From an uncultured Prevotellaceae bacterium (GTDB taxonomy: Bacteria > Bacteroidota > Bacteroidia > Bacteroidales > Muribaculaceae): 64,000 nucleotides of DNA. The position numbers were made by a program, and so were the translations under genes. Shown here one piece after another: positions 1 through 7,606 of the stretch. How positions within the stretch are numbered: the first letter of the stretch is position 1; every line of letters starts with the position of its first letter. The notes beneath the pieces are model-generated. The model was given only the letters and a program-made list of their open reading frames with translations, had not been told where the DNA came from and did no database searches. Location of the stretch: assembly GCA_900320055.1 (NCBI GenBank), contig ONQS01000004.1, positions 1-64,000 of the forward strand, written 5' to 3'.

Positions 1-13
1 ATTGAAAAAATAT

Positions 14-42
14 CGTCAAAATCGGCCTTTTGCTTTTTGACG
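14..42 (+). terminator. Small hairpin, possible terminator of an upstream gene
   Basis: An 8-bp inverted repeat (CGTCAAAA at 14-21, TTTTGACG at 35-42) lies at the window edge, before the first promoter. The T run is inside the right arm rather than after it. It may end a gene to the left of the window; this is an inference from position only. Confidence 0.3.
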
Positions 43-85
43 TAACACATCTTGAGGCCTATCGAGCAGGCTTTGTGGCTTTTTC

Positions 86-116
86 TTGCTGTTATGAAGT
101 TTTTGTTGTACTTTCG
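86..116 (+). promoter_or_regulatory. Bacteroidota-type promoter, very close to the start codon
   Basis: TTG at 86-88, 20 bases, then TACTTTCG at 109-116, a one-base departure from the TAnnTTTG consensus. The expected transcription start falls near 122-124, only a few bases before the ATG at 127, so the mRNA would be nearly leaderless. The box also argues against in-frame start codons at 52 and 94. Confidence 0.5.
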
Positions 117-126
117 CCGTCGCTTA

Positions 127-1092
127 ATGAAAACCGTTCTTAACAATATCGCTTATTGGTCGCTCCTGGGCGTGTGGTACGCATTGTCGCTGCTGCCCAT
201 GTGGGTGCACTATCTGCTGTCGGATGTGCTCTATCTGCTGGTGGCATACGTGCTGCGTTACCGCCATCGTGTGATCTGGAAAAACCTGTCTAACGCCTAT
301 CCCGACAAGAGTGAGCAAGAACGCAAGCGCCTGCTGCGGCAATTCTACCGCCACTTCTGCGATGTGCTGGTCGAGACTGTCAAGTCGGCCACCATCAGAC
401 GCAGCAACATGATGCGCCGCATGACCTTTAAGGGAGTTGAAGAGGTGGCCGAGATACTCAATAGCGGGCAGTCTGTAGCCCTGCTGCTGGGACATTACGG
501 CAACTGGGAATGGGTGACCTCGTTTGCCCTGTGGCTGCCGCCATTCCAGCACGAGGTGTCGCTGGGCCAGATTTATCATCCGCTCGAGAACACGGTGTTT
601 GACCGCATGGTGCTCAAGGTGCGCAACCGCATGGGACCCGTCTGTGTGTCTACGCGAGACACCCTGCGCTGGATTCTCAGCAGCCAGCGCGAGGGCAAGC
701 CGTCGATGCTGGGCTATATCAACGATCAAGTACCCACCTGGCACAATATCCACCACTGGCTCACCTTCCTCAATCAGGAGACACCGGTGTTTACGGGCAT
801 CGAGCGCATTGTGCACAAGTTCAATCAGGCCGTCGTCTACCTCGATGTGCAGCGGGTCAAGCGTGGTCACTACGAGTGCCGGTTGCAGGTCGTTACCCGC
901 GATCCGTCTACGATGGGAGAATACGAGTTGACCGATACCTATTTCCGCCTGATGGAGCAGACCATCAACCGCGCTCCGCAGTACTGGCTGTGGAGCCATA
1001 ACCGCTGGAAACGCACTCGGGCGGAGTTCGACCGCCGCTTTAAGGTGGTGGACGGACGTGTTGTGGAGAAATCGGCCGACGAAACCGAATGA
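127..1092 (+). CDS. LpxL/HtrB-family lipid A acyltransferase
   Basis: A 321-residue lysophospholipid acyltransferase-type protein, expected to add a secondary acyl chain to lipid A at the inner membrane. An N-terminal hydrophobic stretch (residues about 8-45) is followed by the catalytic-type motif LLGHYGNWEW, in which His and a downstream acidic residue fit the HX4(D/E) signature of the family. The length suits Bacteroidota members (about 300). The start at 127 gives the usual N-terminus of this family, and earlier in-frame starts lie at or before the promoter. It is monocistronic, followed by a new promoter at 1098. Acyl-chain specificity cannot be read from the sequence. Confidence 0.82.
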   Translation: MKTVLNNIAYWSLLGVWYALSLLPMWVHYLLSDVLYLLVAYVLRYRHRVIWKNLSNAYPDKSEQERKRLLRQFYRHFCDVLVETVKSATIRRSNMMRRMTFKGVEEVAEILNSGQSVALLLGHYGNWEWVTSFALWLPPFQHEVSLGQIYHPLENTVFDRMVLKVRNRMGPVCVSTRDTLRWILSSQREGKPSMLGYINDQVPTWHNIHHWLTFLNQETPVFTGIERIVHKFNQAVVYLDVQRVKRGHYECRLQVVTRDPSTMGEYELTDTYFRLMEQTINRAPQYWLWSHNRWKRTRAEFDRRFKVVDGRVVEKSADETE

Positions 1093-1097
1093 GTTTT

Positions 1098-1128
1098 TTT
1101 GCCCATTCGGGAAAAATGATTACCTTTG
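1098..1128 (+). promoter_or_regulatory. Promoter of the aminotransferase gene
   Basis: TTTG at 1098-1101, 19 bases, then TACCTTTG at 1121-1128: a textbook Bacteroidota sigma-ABfr-type promoter. It lies 63 bases before the ATG at 1192. Confidence 0.75.
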
Positions 1129-1191
1129 CGGTATCTAAAGGCTAATTGACTATAAACTAAAATCTTACGACTTAAAACTAATAAAGAGACA

Positions 1192-2385
1192 ATGAACCGA
1201 CTTTCGGACCGTATCAACGCACTGGCACCGAGTGCCACCCTGGCCATGTCACAGAAGAGCAGCGAACTGCGCGCTCAAGGCGTGGATGTGATCAACCTCT
1301 CGGTGGGCGAACCCGATTTCTTCACCCCCGACCACATCAAGGCAGCCGCTAAGCAGGCTGTAGATGACAACTTCTCGTTCTATTCTCCCGTGCCTGGCTA
1401 TCTGTCGCTGCGACAGGCAGTGTGCGAGAAATTGCGCCGTGAGAATGGCTTGGAGTATGCCCCCGATCAGATTGTTATCGGCAATGGTGCCAAGCACGAG
1501 TTGTGCAACGTCATCATGGCGCTCATCAATCCTGGTGACGAGGTTATCATTCCCACTCCCGCATGGGTAAGTTATGTGCAGATGGTTAACCTGGCTGGTG
1601 GTAAGAGCGTGTTGCTGCCATCGAGCATGGACAAGAACTTCAAGGTGACTGCCGCTGAACTCGAGGCTGCGATCACCCCCGCCACCCGACTGATCGTCAT
1701 CTGCTCGCCCAGCAACCCCAGCGGCGCCATCTATACCCGCGACGAGTTGCAGGCTATCGCCGAGATGCTTGCCCGCCATCCCGAGGTGATGGTTATCGCC
1801 GACGAGATCTATGAGCACATCAACTATGTGGGTCGCCACGAGTCGCTCGCTCAGTTCACCGATATCAAGGAGCAAGTGGTCATTATCAATGGCGTTTCCA
1901 AGGCTTATGCCATGACCGGTTACCGTATCGGTTACCTCGCCGCTCCCGCATGGGTGGCCAAGGCTGTGACCAAGATGCAAGGCCAGTATACCAGCGGTGT
2001 TTCCTCGATTGCCCAGAAGGCAGCCGAGGCCGCTTACAATGGTCCGCAGGAGTGTGTCGAGGAGATGCGCGTGGCCTTCCAGCGTCGTCGTGACCTGATC
2101 GTGGGCCTGCTGCAGGAGATTCCCGGCATCGAGTTGAACATGCCCGATGGAGCCTTCTATGCCTTCCCCAAGATTGACTCTTACTATGGCAAGCGCTGTG
2201 GCGACATCGTCATCAACGATGACAACGATCTGGCGCTGTACCTGCTCAACGAGGCGCACGTGGCTACCGTGGCTGGTACCGCATTCTGCTGCCCAGGCTA
2301 CATCCGCCTGAGTTATGCCACCAGCGACGAGAACCTGCGTGAGGCCGCCAAGCGCATCGCTGCCGCCCTCGCCAAACTCGCCTAA
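1192..2385 (+). CDS. PLP-dependent class I/II aminotransferase (aspartate type)
   Basis: A 397-residue fold-type I aminotransferase, the usual length of class Ib aspartate aminotransferases. Visible motifs: SVGEPDF near residue 37 (substrate side), SPSNPSG (cofactor and substrate contacts), DEIYEHINY (Asp binding the PLP pyridine nitrogen), and SKAYAMTGYRIGY, in which Lys237 should carry PLP as a Schiff base. It probably transfers amino groups between aspartate or another amino acid and 2-oxoglutarate in the cytoplasm. Substrate choice within the family (Asp, Tyr, prephenate) is not decidable from sequence. It is transcribed alone from the promoter at 1098-1128 and ends in a shared hairpin terminator. 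Confidence 0.88.
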   Translation: MNRLSDRINALAPSATLAMSQKSSELRAQGVDVINLSVGEPDFFTPDHIKAAAKQAVDDNFSFYSPVPGYLSLRQAVCEKLRRENGLEYAPDQIVIGNGAKHELCNVIMALINPGDEVIIPTPAWVSYVQMVNLAGGKSVLLPSSMDKNFKVTAAELEAAITPATRLIVICSPSNPSGAIYTRDELQAIAEMLARHPEVMVIADEIYEHINYVGRHESLAQFTDIKEQVVIINGVSKAYAMTGYRIGYLAAPAWVAKAVTKMQGQYTSGVSSIAQKAAEAAYNGPQECVEEMRVAFQRRRDLIVGLLQEIPGIELNMPDGAFYAFPKIDSYYGKRCGDIVINDDNDLALYLLNEAHVATVAGTAFCCPGYIRLSYATSDENLREAAKRIAAALAKLA

Positions 2386-2426
2386 GGCAACTTGATACAA
2401 GAGCATACGTGCTCTTGAAGTAAAAA

Positions 2427-2490
2427 ACAACTATAACAACTTGGACAACAGGCAATTAATTAGTTGTCAGAGTTGTTATAGTTGTCTTTT
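2427..2490. terminator. Bidirectional terminator between convergent genes
   Basis: A perfect 15-bp inverted repeat (2427-2441 with 2471-2485), with an inner 6-bp stem GACAAC/GTTGTC (2444-2449 with 2463-2468). A CTTTT run follows on the plus strand and a six-T run on the minus strand, so both converging genes can use it. A smaller perfect 8-bp hairpin with a TACG loop sits just upstream at 2398-2417. Confidence 0.8.
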
Positions 2491-2553
2491 AATGTACAAG
2501 GTCGCGTATGCCCTTGAAATTGAATAAAACAGTTGTCAGAGTTGTCTTTAATG

Positions 2554-3747
2554 TTAAGGGCATAGTTGTTTTACGGCATCGGCCAGTTGCTGCATGCCCT
2601 GCATAAGCACCGAGCGGGGAACGGCCACGTTGAGGCGCATAAAACCATTGCCAGCCTTGCCAAACATCGCCCCGTCGTTGAGGCCGATGCGGGCCTGATT
2701 CACAAACAGGTCGATGAGCCCATCATGGCCTAGACCCAGGCCCGTGCAGTCTAGCCACACGAGGAACGATGCCTGCGGCTTAATGGCCACGATGCCGGGG
2801 ATGTGCTCACGGCAATAGTAGACCACGGCATCGATGTTACCCTCGATATATTCCAGGCATTGCGTGAGCCACTCGCTACCATGACGATAGGCGGCGCGGG
2901 TGGCCGTCATCGACAGGAAGTTGGGAGAGCACTGCTCGTTGACCTCGAGGTGATGGAAGAAGGGTTTCCTCAGGTCGGGATTCTTGATCACGCACCACGA
3001 ACTCACAATGCCGGCGATATTAAACGTCTTGCTCGGAGCGCCCATCACCACGCCCACGGCGCGCGCATCGTCGCTCACGGTCAGGAACGATGTGTGACGA
3101 TGTCCTGTCAGGGTCAGATCTCCATGGATCTCGTCGCTGAACACCACCACGCCATATTTCCTGGCCAGAGCCGCTACTTGGCGCAGCACATCAGCCTCCC
3201 ATGCGATGCCGATGGGGTTGTGTGGATTGCACAGGACCATCATGGCAGGATGATCCCGCTCGAAGATGCGCTCCAAGCCCTCGAGATCCATCTCGTAAAA
3301 ACCATCGGCGGTGCGTAGTAGCGCATTGTTGACCACCAGGCGGTCATTGCCCGTGATCAGCATCCTGAAGGGGTGATATACCGGCTCTTGGATGACCACT
3401 TTGTCACCGCGGCGGGTGAAGTGATTAAGCGCCAAACCAAAGCCGTTGACGATGCCGCCGATGAAGCACGCTTCCTCTTGGGTGAACTCAAACCCGTTGC
3501 GCTCGCGCTGCCAATCGATGATCGACTGCCAGTAGTCCTCCAGGGGCACACTGTAGCCATAGATGGGATGCCCAGTGATGCGCTCGGCTAGCGCTCGGGT
3601 GATGTCGGGGCAGGCGGCAAAGCCCATGTCGGCCACCCACAGGGGCAGCAGGTCGTCACGTCCAAACATCTCCGTGCAGCGGTCATACATCACACTGCCG
3701 GTGCCACGGCGGTCTATCACTCGGTCAAAATCATATCTCTGTTCCAT
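2554..3747 (-). CDS. MalY/PatB-family PLP-dependent C-S lyase/aminotransferase (copy 1)
   Basis: A 397-residue fold-type I PLP enzyme of the MalY/PatB group, which typically cleaves cystathionine or other S-linked amino acids. Motifs: DDLLPLWVADMGF at the N-terminus, HPIYGY, CNPHNPIGIAW, SDEIHGDLTL (PLP-binding Asp and Tyr/His region), and APSKTFNIAG with the Schiff-base lysine. The ATG at 3747 is preferred over the GTG one codon earlier. A promoter box lies at 3781-3788. A paralog with well over half its residues identical is encoded at 36234-37421. The substrate is not determined; maltose-regulon and cystathionine roles are both known for relatives. Confidence 0.85.
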   Translation of the reverse strand: MEQRYDFDRVIDRRGTGSVMYDRCTEMFGRDDLLPLWVADMGFAACPDITRALAERITGHPIYGYSVPLEDYWQSIIDWQRERNGFEFTQEEACFIGGIVNGFGLALNHFTRRGDKVVIQEPVYHPFRMLITGNDRLVVNNALLRTADGFYEMDLEGLERIFERDHPAMMVLCNPHNPIGIAWEADVLRQVAALARKYGVVVFSDEIHGDLTLTGHRHTSFLTVSDDARAVGVVMGAPSKTFNIAGIVSSWCVIKNPDLRKPFFHHLEVNEQCSPNFLSMTATRAAYRHGSEWLTQCLEYIEGNIDAVVYYCREHIPGIVAIKPQASFLVWLDCTGLGLGHDGLIDLFVNQARIGLNDGAMFGKAGNGFMRLNVAVPRSVLMQGMQQLADAVKQLCP

Positions 3748-3780
3748 CACGTATAGTCTCTAAGGGTTATTATTGGACTA

Positions 3781-3812
3781 CAAAGTTAATGCTTTTGCAG
3801 TAAAAATCCAAA
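3781..3812 (-). promoter_or_regulatory. Promoter of the MalY-like gene, copy 1
   Basis: On the minus strand TTTG (3812-3809), 20 bases, then TAACTTTG (3788-3781), 33 bases before the ATG at 3747. Confidence 0.65.
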
Positions 3813-3930
3813 ATCACACCCATTCGAAGCAGAATGCCTACTGTGCTGAGTGATAGTGATATAGGTAGAAATGGAGAAATCGACCGAAAACTAAAATGTG
3901 ATTTTTTTGAAAAAAAATCGACAAAAATTG

Positions 3931-3960
3931 TTGGTGGTTTGGAAAAAAGCAGTACCTTTG
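3931..3960 (+). promoter_or_regulatory. Promoter of tRNA-Lys
   Basis: TTG at 3931-3933, 19 bases, then TACCTTTG at 3953-3960, about 21 bases before the mature tRNA 5' end. Confidence 0.65.
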
Positions 3961-3981
3961 CACCGCAATTGAATGAGCGAT

Positions 3982-4054
3982 GACTCCGTAGCTCAGTTGG
4001 TAGAGCAATTGACTCTTAATCAATGGGTCGTGGGTTCGAGTCCCACCGGGGTCA
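3982..4054 (+). tRNA. tRNA-Lys(CTT)
   Basis: A complete 73-nt cloverleaf. The acceptor stem GACTCCG pairs with CGGGGTC (4047-4053), with A4054 as discriminator. The D stem is GCTC/GAGC. The anticodon stem ATTGA/TCAAT holds the loop CTCTTAA with anticodon CTT at 4015-4017. The T arm is GTGGG-TTCGAGT-CCCAC at 4030-4046. CCA is not encoded, so it must be added after transcription. It stands alone with its own promoter. Confidence 0.97.
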
Positions 4055-4261
4055 CGGAATTGAACGCCAAGTGGTTAATAAGAAAGCCATTTGGCTTTTT
4101 TGTTGTGTCAACCATTGGCGTTTTTGCCCAAATCTGAGCGCATAGCGCTTCAGTTGTTCATTCTTGTTGATTGCCTCAATTCGTTATCGTTGTCTATAAA
4201 CAAAAAACTGTGGAAAGCACAGATTTTCGTTCTATACTTAAGATATCTGGTGCAAAAAGCA
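4055..4261. other. Intergenic spacer after tRNA-Lys
   Basis: AT-richer, low-complexity sequence with no gene that could be supported. Short open frames here lack family features, promoters and the codon use of neighbouring genes. The stretch leads into the 33-nt tandem repeat. Confidence 0.5.
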
Positions 4262-4343
4262 AAGTTCGTCTAGAAAAATGGCAATATTGCATTAAAGTTC
4301 CTCTAGAAAAGTGTAGGAATTACTTGGAAGTTCCCCTAGAAAA
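4262..4343 (+). repeat. 33-nt tandem repeat, three copies
   Basis: The core AAGTTCNYCTAGAAAA recurs at 4262, 4295 and 4328, exactly 33 nt apart. The conserved part is the first 16 bases of each unit; the remaining 17 diverge. Because 33 is divisible by three, one plus-strand frame is open throughout and reads as an 11-residue repeat (KVRLEK.., KVPLEK.., EVPLEK..). No start, promoter or signal peptide supports a protein, and the open frame runs antisense into the next gene. It could be a relic of a coding repeat or a dispersed intergenic element. Confidence 0.75.
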
Positions 4344-4386
4344 GAAGAGATATTGGAATGGATACCGAAAAGCGGTTGTCAAAAAT

Positions 4387-4432
4387 GAAGTGAACCCCAA
4401 AAGATGGATGAAAAACTTTTGGGGGTCACTTC
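4387..4432 (-). terminator. Terminator of the PI-PLC/outer membrane protein operon
   Basis: A 17-bp inverted repeat with one mismatch (4387-4403 with 4416-4432). On the minus strand the stem is followed by ATTTTTG, so it serves the genes ending at 4468. On the plus strand no T run follows. Confidence 0.8.
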
Positions 4433-4467
4433 GTTATTCTATGATGTGGTGCTGGTGCGGTAGGGAT

Positions 4468-5316
4468 TTAGAAAATCTTGTAGGCGAGTTTCACCTGCAG
4501 GCTGGGCCATGCATTGAGCCACGACAGCACTTGAGTGATGCCAGCCTCTTTGCCGGATGATTTGATTTCCTTGCCGTTGTTGAGTATGAATTTTGGGGAG
4601 CCCCAAAAGATGAGGCCGAGGTCAAGGGCGAAACTGAGGCGGTGCTTCTGTGCAATGTGCTTGCCGACACCGACTCCAAGGTAGGGCTTGACGACGTTGG
4701 TCTTCATCATCACATCGATGTTGCCATTCTCGTCGGCGGTGAAGATGTAGTCACCGAACTTGAGGCCTATGGGGCTGAAGTGGGTGTTGAAGGCGCGGTT
4801 GTAGTCAGATACCTTGTTGTTGGCGTCGTAGAGGAAATCGAGGGCGCCGTCGTTGGTGTTGCGGAAGTGGATGAAATTCTTGCTGCCGACATACAAGCCA
4901 GCGGTGAAGTGGAAACTCTCGTTGGTGAACGGGTGAATCTCGGCAAGCAGGAACATGTTCCAGAAGTTGGGCTTGGCGGCAAGTTCTATCTTGTCGGACA
5001 TTTGTGCCCTGCGCACGGCATCGTCCTCGACGAGTGCGTAACTCGTGAGTTCGCCGGCAGTGTTGATGGCTTTGAACTTGATGTCGCTGAAGTGGTTCCC
5101 GGAGTAACCGGCACGCACGGTGATGAGGCGGTGCACGGGCATGGTAACGTCGATGCCGGAGCCAGAGAGGCCTGTGCTGACACCGATGGACAGGTGGTTG
5201 AACAATCCGTCGGGGGCGTATAATTTGTCGTTGTTATCCGTTTCGCTCTGAGCAGCGACGTTCATCGCGCCAAGGACAACGGTGAGCATCGCGAGGGTGA
5301 GTATCTTAATCTTCAT
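4468..5316 (-). CDS. Predicted outer-membrane beta-barrel protein
   Basis: A 282-residue exported protein. An N-terminal signal peptide (MKIKILTLAMLTVVLGAMNVAAQ, cleaved about residue 23) leads into alternating amphipathic segments rich in Gly and aromatic residues. It ends in ...VKLAYKIF, a C-terminal aromatic residue as in many outer membrane barrels. Eight to ten strands would fit the length. It starts 8 bases after the PI-PLC lipoprotein stop, so the two are co-transcribed and share a terminator. The exact family is not recognised; barrel topology is inferred, not shown. Confidence 0.6.
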   Translation of the reverse strand: MKIKILTLAMLTVVLGAMNVAAQSETDNNDKLYAPDGLFNHLSIGVSTGLSGSGIDVTMPVHRLITVRAGYSGNHFSDIKFKAINTAGELTSYALVEDDAVRRAQMSDKIELAAKPNFWNMFLLAEIHPFTNESFHFTAGLYVGSKNFIHFRNTNDGALDFLYDANNKVSDYNRAFNTHFSPIGLKFGDYIFTADENGNIDVMMKTNVVKPYLGVGVGKHIAQKHRLSFALDLGLIFWGSPKFILNNGKEIKSSGKEAGITQVLSWLNAWPSLQVKLAYKIF

Positions 5317-5324
5317 GGAGTCTC

Positions 5325-6545
5325 CTATTTGAAAAATTTTTGATTCGATTTGATGAGAAGGTTGGTGAGTGACTGCGTGAGGGGACGGAATCCGTACAGG
5401 TAGTCGCTGGTGTAGGGCATGCCGCCGTTGACGATGGCGTGCACATAGTCGTGGCAGGCCATGTCCATGGGCATGATGCCGACGGTGCCCTCGTTGTTGA
5501 GCAGGTCTTCAATCACCAGCGGGTGCAGGTTGGTAGCGTTGGTGATGTAGCCACGGGGCGACACCTCGGTGTAGGCCGAACAGTGGTTCACAATCCAGAT
5601 GTTCTGGTCGCCGGCCGTTGCCTCGCGTGCGCTGTGCATCATGTCGATGACGGTTTTCTTCTTGGTCTCCATACGCTTCTCGGAGGTCGTCTTGTAGTAG
5701 TCCTGCTTGTAGAGCGTAGCCTTGATGGAGAGGTCATCCATATTGTAGATGGCGCATGAGCGTTGAGCCACGGGGTCGATTTCCTCGTCGATATCGGGGT
5801 CCTCATCGGGCCAGTCGCAGTAGGCGATGGGATAGTGGAATGCCTCGTTGAGCGGTATGAGATTGTATCGGCTGAGAATGAGCACCTTGCCGCGCATCTC
5901 GCCCACGGTGATGTCGGGCCGCCAATTTTTTACAAACAGGTCGTCATACTTGGGCTTGGAGAGCAGTTGGTGAAGGAGCACCGTCCAGTTTTGTTGGCTT
6001 TCCATGCCGTTGTCGGCCTGTATCTTGATGATGAAGAACTCGGAGGGGTGTCTGTCGAGAAACTCCTTCATCCAGTCGAGCGATTCCTCAAACTTCACAT
6101 TGATTTCGGTGAATCCGTGTGCGAGCCTCAGGATTTGCCGTTCGGCAGGGGTAGTGGCGATGGTATCGATCGACACCACTGGACGCAGGTCAAAGAATCG
6201 GATACCGCTATTCATCTGCTCGTCAAAGGTGCAGAGTTGGCTGATTGCGGTCATGTTTGAAATGCTTTTGAGTTCAGGCTGGTAGAATCCCATTCCGGTC
6301 ATCGAGTCGTGCGTGCCGGGGATGCTCAACTTGCACACCTTGGTGTCATCCTTGATCATTGAGAGCCAGTCGGATGGCGGTGTGGACATTTCGTAGGGGT
6401 ACTTGATAGTGTCTTGATAGCCTTCAGAGAAGAGGTAGGGAATGTTGAGCGTTTCCTCGTTAAAGGCGACTTCGGGATCGTCGCAACTGCTCATCACTAC
6501 CGCGGCCAGTAGGGCCCAAACGATAACGGTAAGGTCTCGTCTCAT
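5325..6545 (-). CDS. Surface lipoprotein with PI-PLC X-type phosphodiesterase domain
   Basis: A 406-residue protein whose start at 6545 gives a lipoprotein signal (MRRDLTVIVWALLAAVVMSSC) with acylated Cys21 followed by two Asp, as in Bacteroidota surface-export signals. The catalytic domain shows IPGTHDSMTG (His79, general base), RFFDLRP, and LRLAHGFTE (His143, general acid), the two histidines of bacterial phosphatidylinositol-specific phospholipase C. The protein should cleave phosphoinositide or a related inositol phosphodiester outside the cell; the actual lipid or glycan substrate is unknown. A longer in-frame extension to 6635 would bury the signal peptide. The first gene of a two-gene operon with the barrel protein. 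Confidence 0.8.
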   Translation of the reverse strand: MRRDLTVIVWALLAAVVMSSCDDPEVAFNEETLNIPYLFSEGYQDTIKYPYEMSTPPSDWLSMIKDDTKVCKLSIPGTHDSMTGMGFYQPELKSISNMTAISQLCTFDEQMNSGIRFFDLRPVVSIDTIATTPAERQILRLAHGFTEINVKFEESLDWMKEFLDRHPSEFFIIKIQADNGMESQQNWTVLLHQLLSKPKYDDLFVKNWRPDITVGEMRGKVLILSRYNLIPLNEAFHYPIAYCDWPDEDPDIDEEIDPVAQRSCAIYNMDDLSIKATLYKQDYYKTTSEKRMETKKKTVIDMMHSAREATAGDQNIWIVNHCSAYTEVSPRGYITNATNLHPLVIEDLLNNEGTVGIMPMDMACHDYVHAIVNGGMPYTSDYLYGFRPLTQSLTNLLIKSNQKFFK

Positions 6546-6660
6546 TTCATTTAATTTAATTGTCTGTCTGTTAGTTAATGGGCTCTGTGACTTTTCCTCC
6601 ATAGTCGCATCAGGGGCAGAACCCATGGTAATCACCCGACGCGACCCTCAATAATGGGTG

Positions 6661-6668
6661 CAAAGGTA
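6661..6668 (-). promoter_or_regulatory. -7 box upstream of the PI-PLC operon
   Basis: TACCTTTG on the minus strand, 115 bases before the chosen ATG; no clear -33 element. It implies a 5' leader of roughly 110 bases in 6546-6655, in which no riboswitch could be recognised. Confidence 0.5.
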
Positions 6669-6786
6669 CGGCTTTTACTCCATATTCACGTTATCTCTTA
6701 CCCATTTTTAATGATGGGGAAAGCCGAAGGCCGCTTTTGCGATGTCGTTTGCTTGTAGCGGGCGGTTATGATTGGATCCCAATCGG

Positions 6787-6817
6787 TTGTTTGTTTGAAC
6801 TCTTTAATGTATATTTG
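6787..6817 (+). promoter_or_regulatory. Promoter of the small lipoprotein gene
   Basis: TTG at 6787-6789, 20 bases, TATATTTG at 6810-6817; 29 bases before the ATG. Confidence 0.65.
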
Positions 6818-6846
6818 CAGTCGATAACCAATAAATATTACGTGAC

Positions 6847-7422
6847 ATGAAAAGATTATGGTTTTGCTTAGGCCTATTGCTGGCTTTTGCCGCTTGCACA
6901 ACCAACGCTGGCAGGGGATCCGATCAGCACGATGTCGCCTCTCAAGCATTCACTAGGACATTTGAGGACTTCGGCTTCTCGATCACAACACCCTGCGAAC
7001 TGGAGGATGAAGCCCCTGTTGTTGAGATGGATAATTATACCCTCTATAGTTATTCTGGCGCTGAGAGCCCTGACAATCCCGACAATGCGACGATTTATAT
7101 TGTTCAGGTGAGAACACCAAAGGGTTCTGACAATTTAGAAGGCTTGTCAGAATCGGAGCAAAACCAGCATCTGGATCAGATTAAGAATCTATTTTTTGAT
7201 GATGGAAACATTAGCGTCGAGCGCGTGTTATTCTCAGATAATCAGTACCCCGGCTATACTGGCGGGGGTCCGCATGACGGAATCCTGGACCGTACGACGG
7301 TGTTTAATAATGGTAAGTACATCATCTCACTGTCGGTTGCTGCCGATCCTTCTGTGCTGGATCAAGATGCTCTGGACCGGAAATTCAGTCAATTCACTAG
7401 CACGTTTAAAGTGATTGACTAA
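6847..7422 (+). CDS. Lipoprotein of unknown function
   Basis: A 191-residue protein with a short lipoprotein signal (MKRLWFCLGLLLAFAAC; Cys17 is the probable acylation site). The mature part is acidic, begins with a flexible linker rich in Gly, Ser and Asp, then alternates short hydrophobic strands (FGFSITTP, ATIYIVQV, KYIISLSVAAD). This resembles a compact all-beta or alpha/beta domain. No family was recognised with confidence. Transcribed alone from its own promoter; the downstream gene also has its own promoter. Confidence 0.7.
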   Translation: MKRLWFCLGLLLAFAACTTNAGRGSDQHDVASQAFTRTFEDFGFSITTPCELEDEAPVVEMDNYTLYSYSGAESPDNPDNATIYIVQVRTPKGSDNLEGLSESEQNQHLDQIKNLFFDDGNISVERVLFSDNQYPGYTGGGPHDGILDRTTVFNNGKYIISLSVAADPSVLDQDALDRKFSQFTSTFKVID

Positions 7423-7535
7423 ACCGGAATCGTTGCCTGATTTTCGCATAGACCCGCTTATGGCGCCATGATTGAAGTGAACCTTATCAAGATGCATAAG
7501 GGTTGATGCCTGCTTTTGTTTTGTGGCCTTAGGGC

Positions 7536-7566
7536 TTGTCCATCTCATTTATTTTACATAGTTTTG
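7536..7566 (+). promoter_or_regulatory. Promoter of the BspA-like gene
   Basis: TTG at 7536-7538, 20 bases, TAGTTTTG at 7559-7566, 40 bases before the ATG. Confidence 0.6.
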
Positions 7567-7606
7567 CAATCGCAATTAACAATGCCTAATAGCCAATATA
7601 ACAACA

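Noticed and set aside
1249-2430. A 393-codon open frame antisense to the aminotransferase gene, and similar long antisense frames over murE, ftsA, rsmH and others
   Set aside because: They mirror real genes with strong family motifs, have no promoter, and read as low-complexity His/Ala/Val-rich proteins that arise from the complementary strand of moderately GC-rich genes.
4171-4560. A 129-codon open frame over the 33-nt repeat
   Set aside because: It has no promoter or signal, and its 3' half is antisense to the end of the barrel-protein gene and runs through that gene's terminator.
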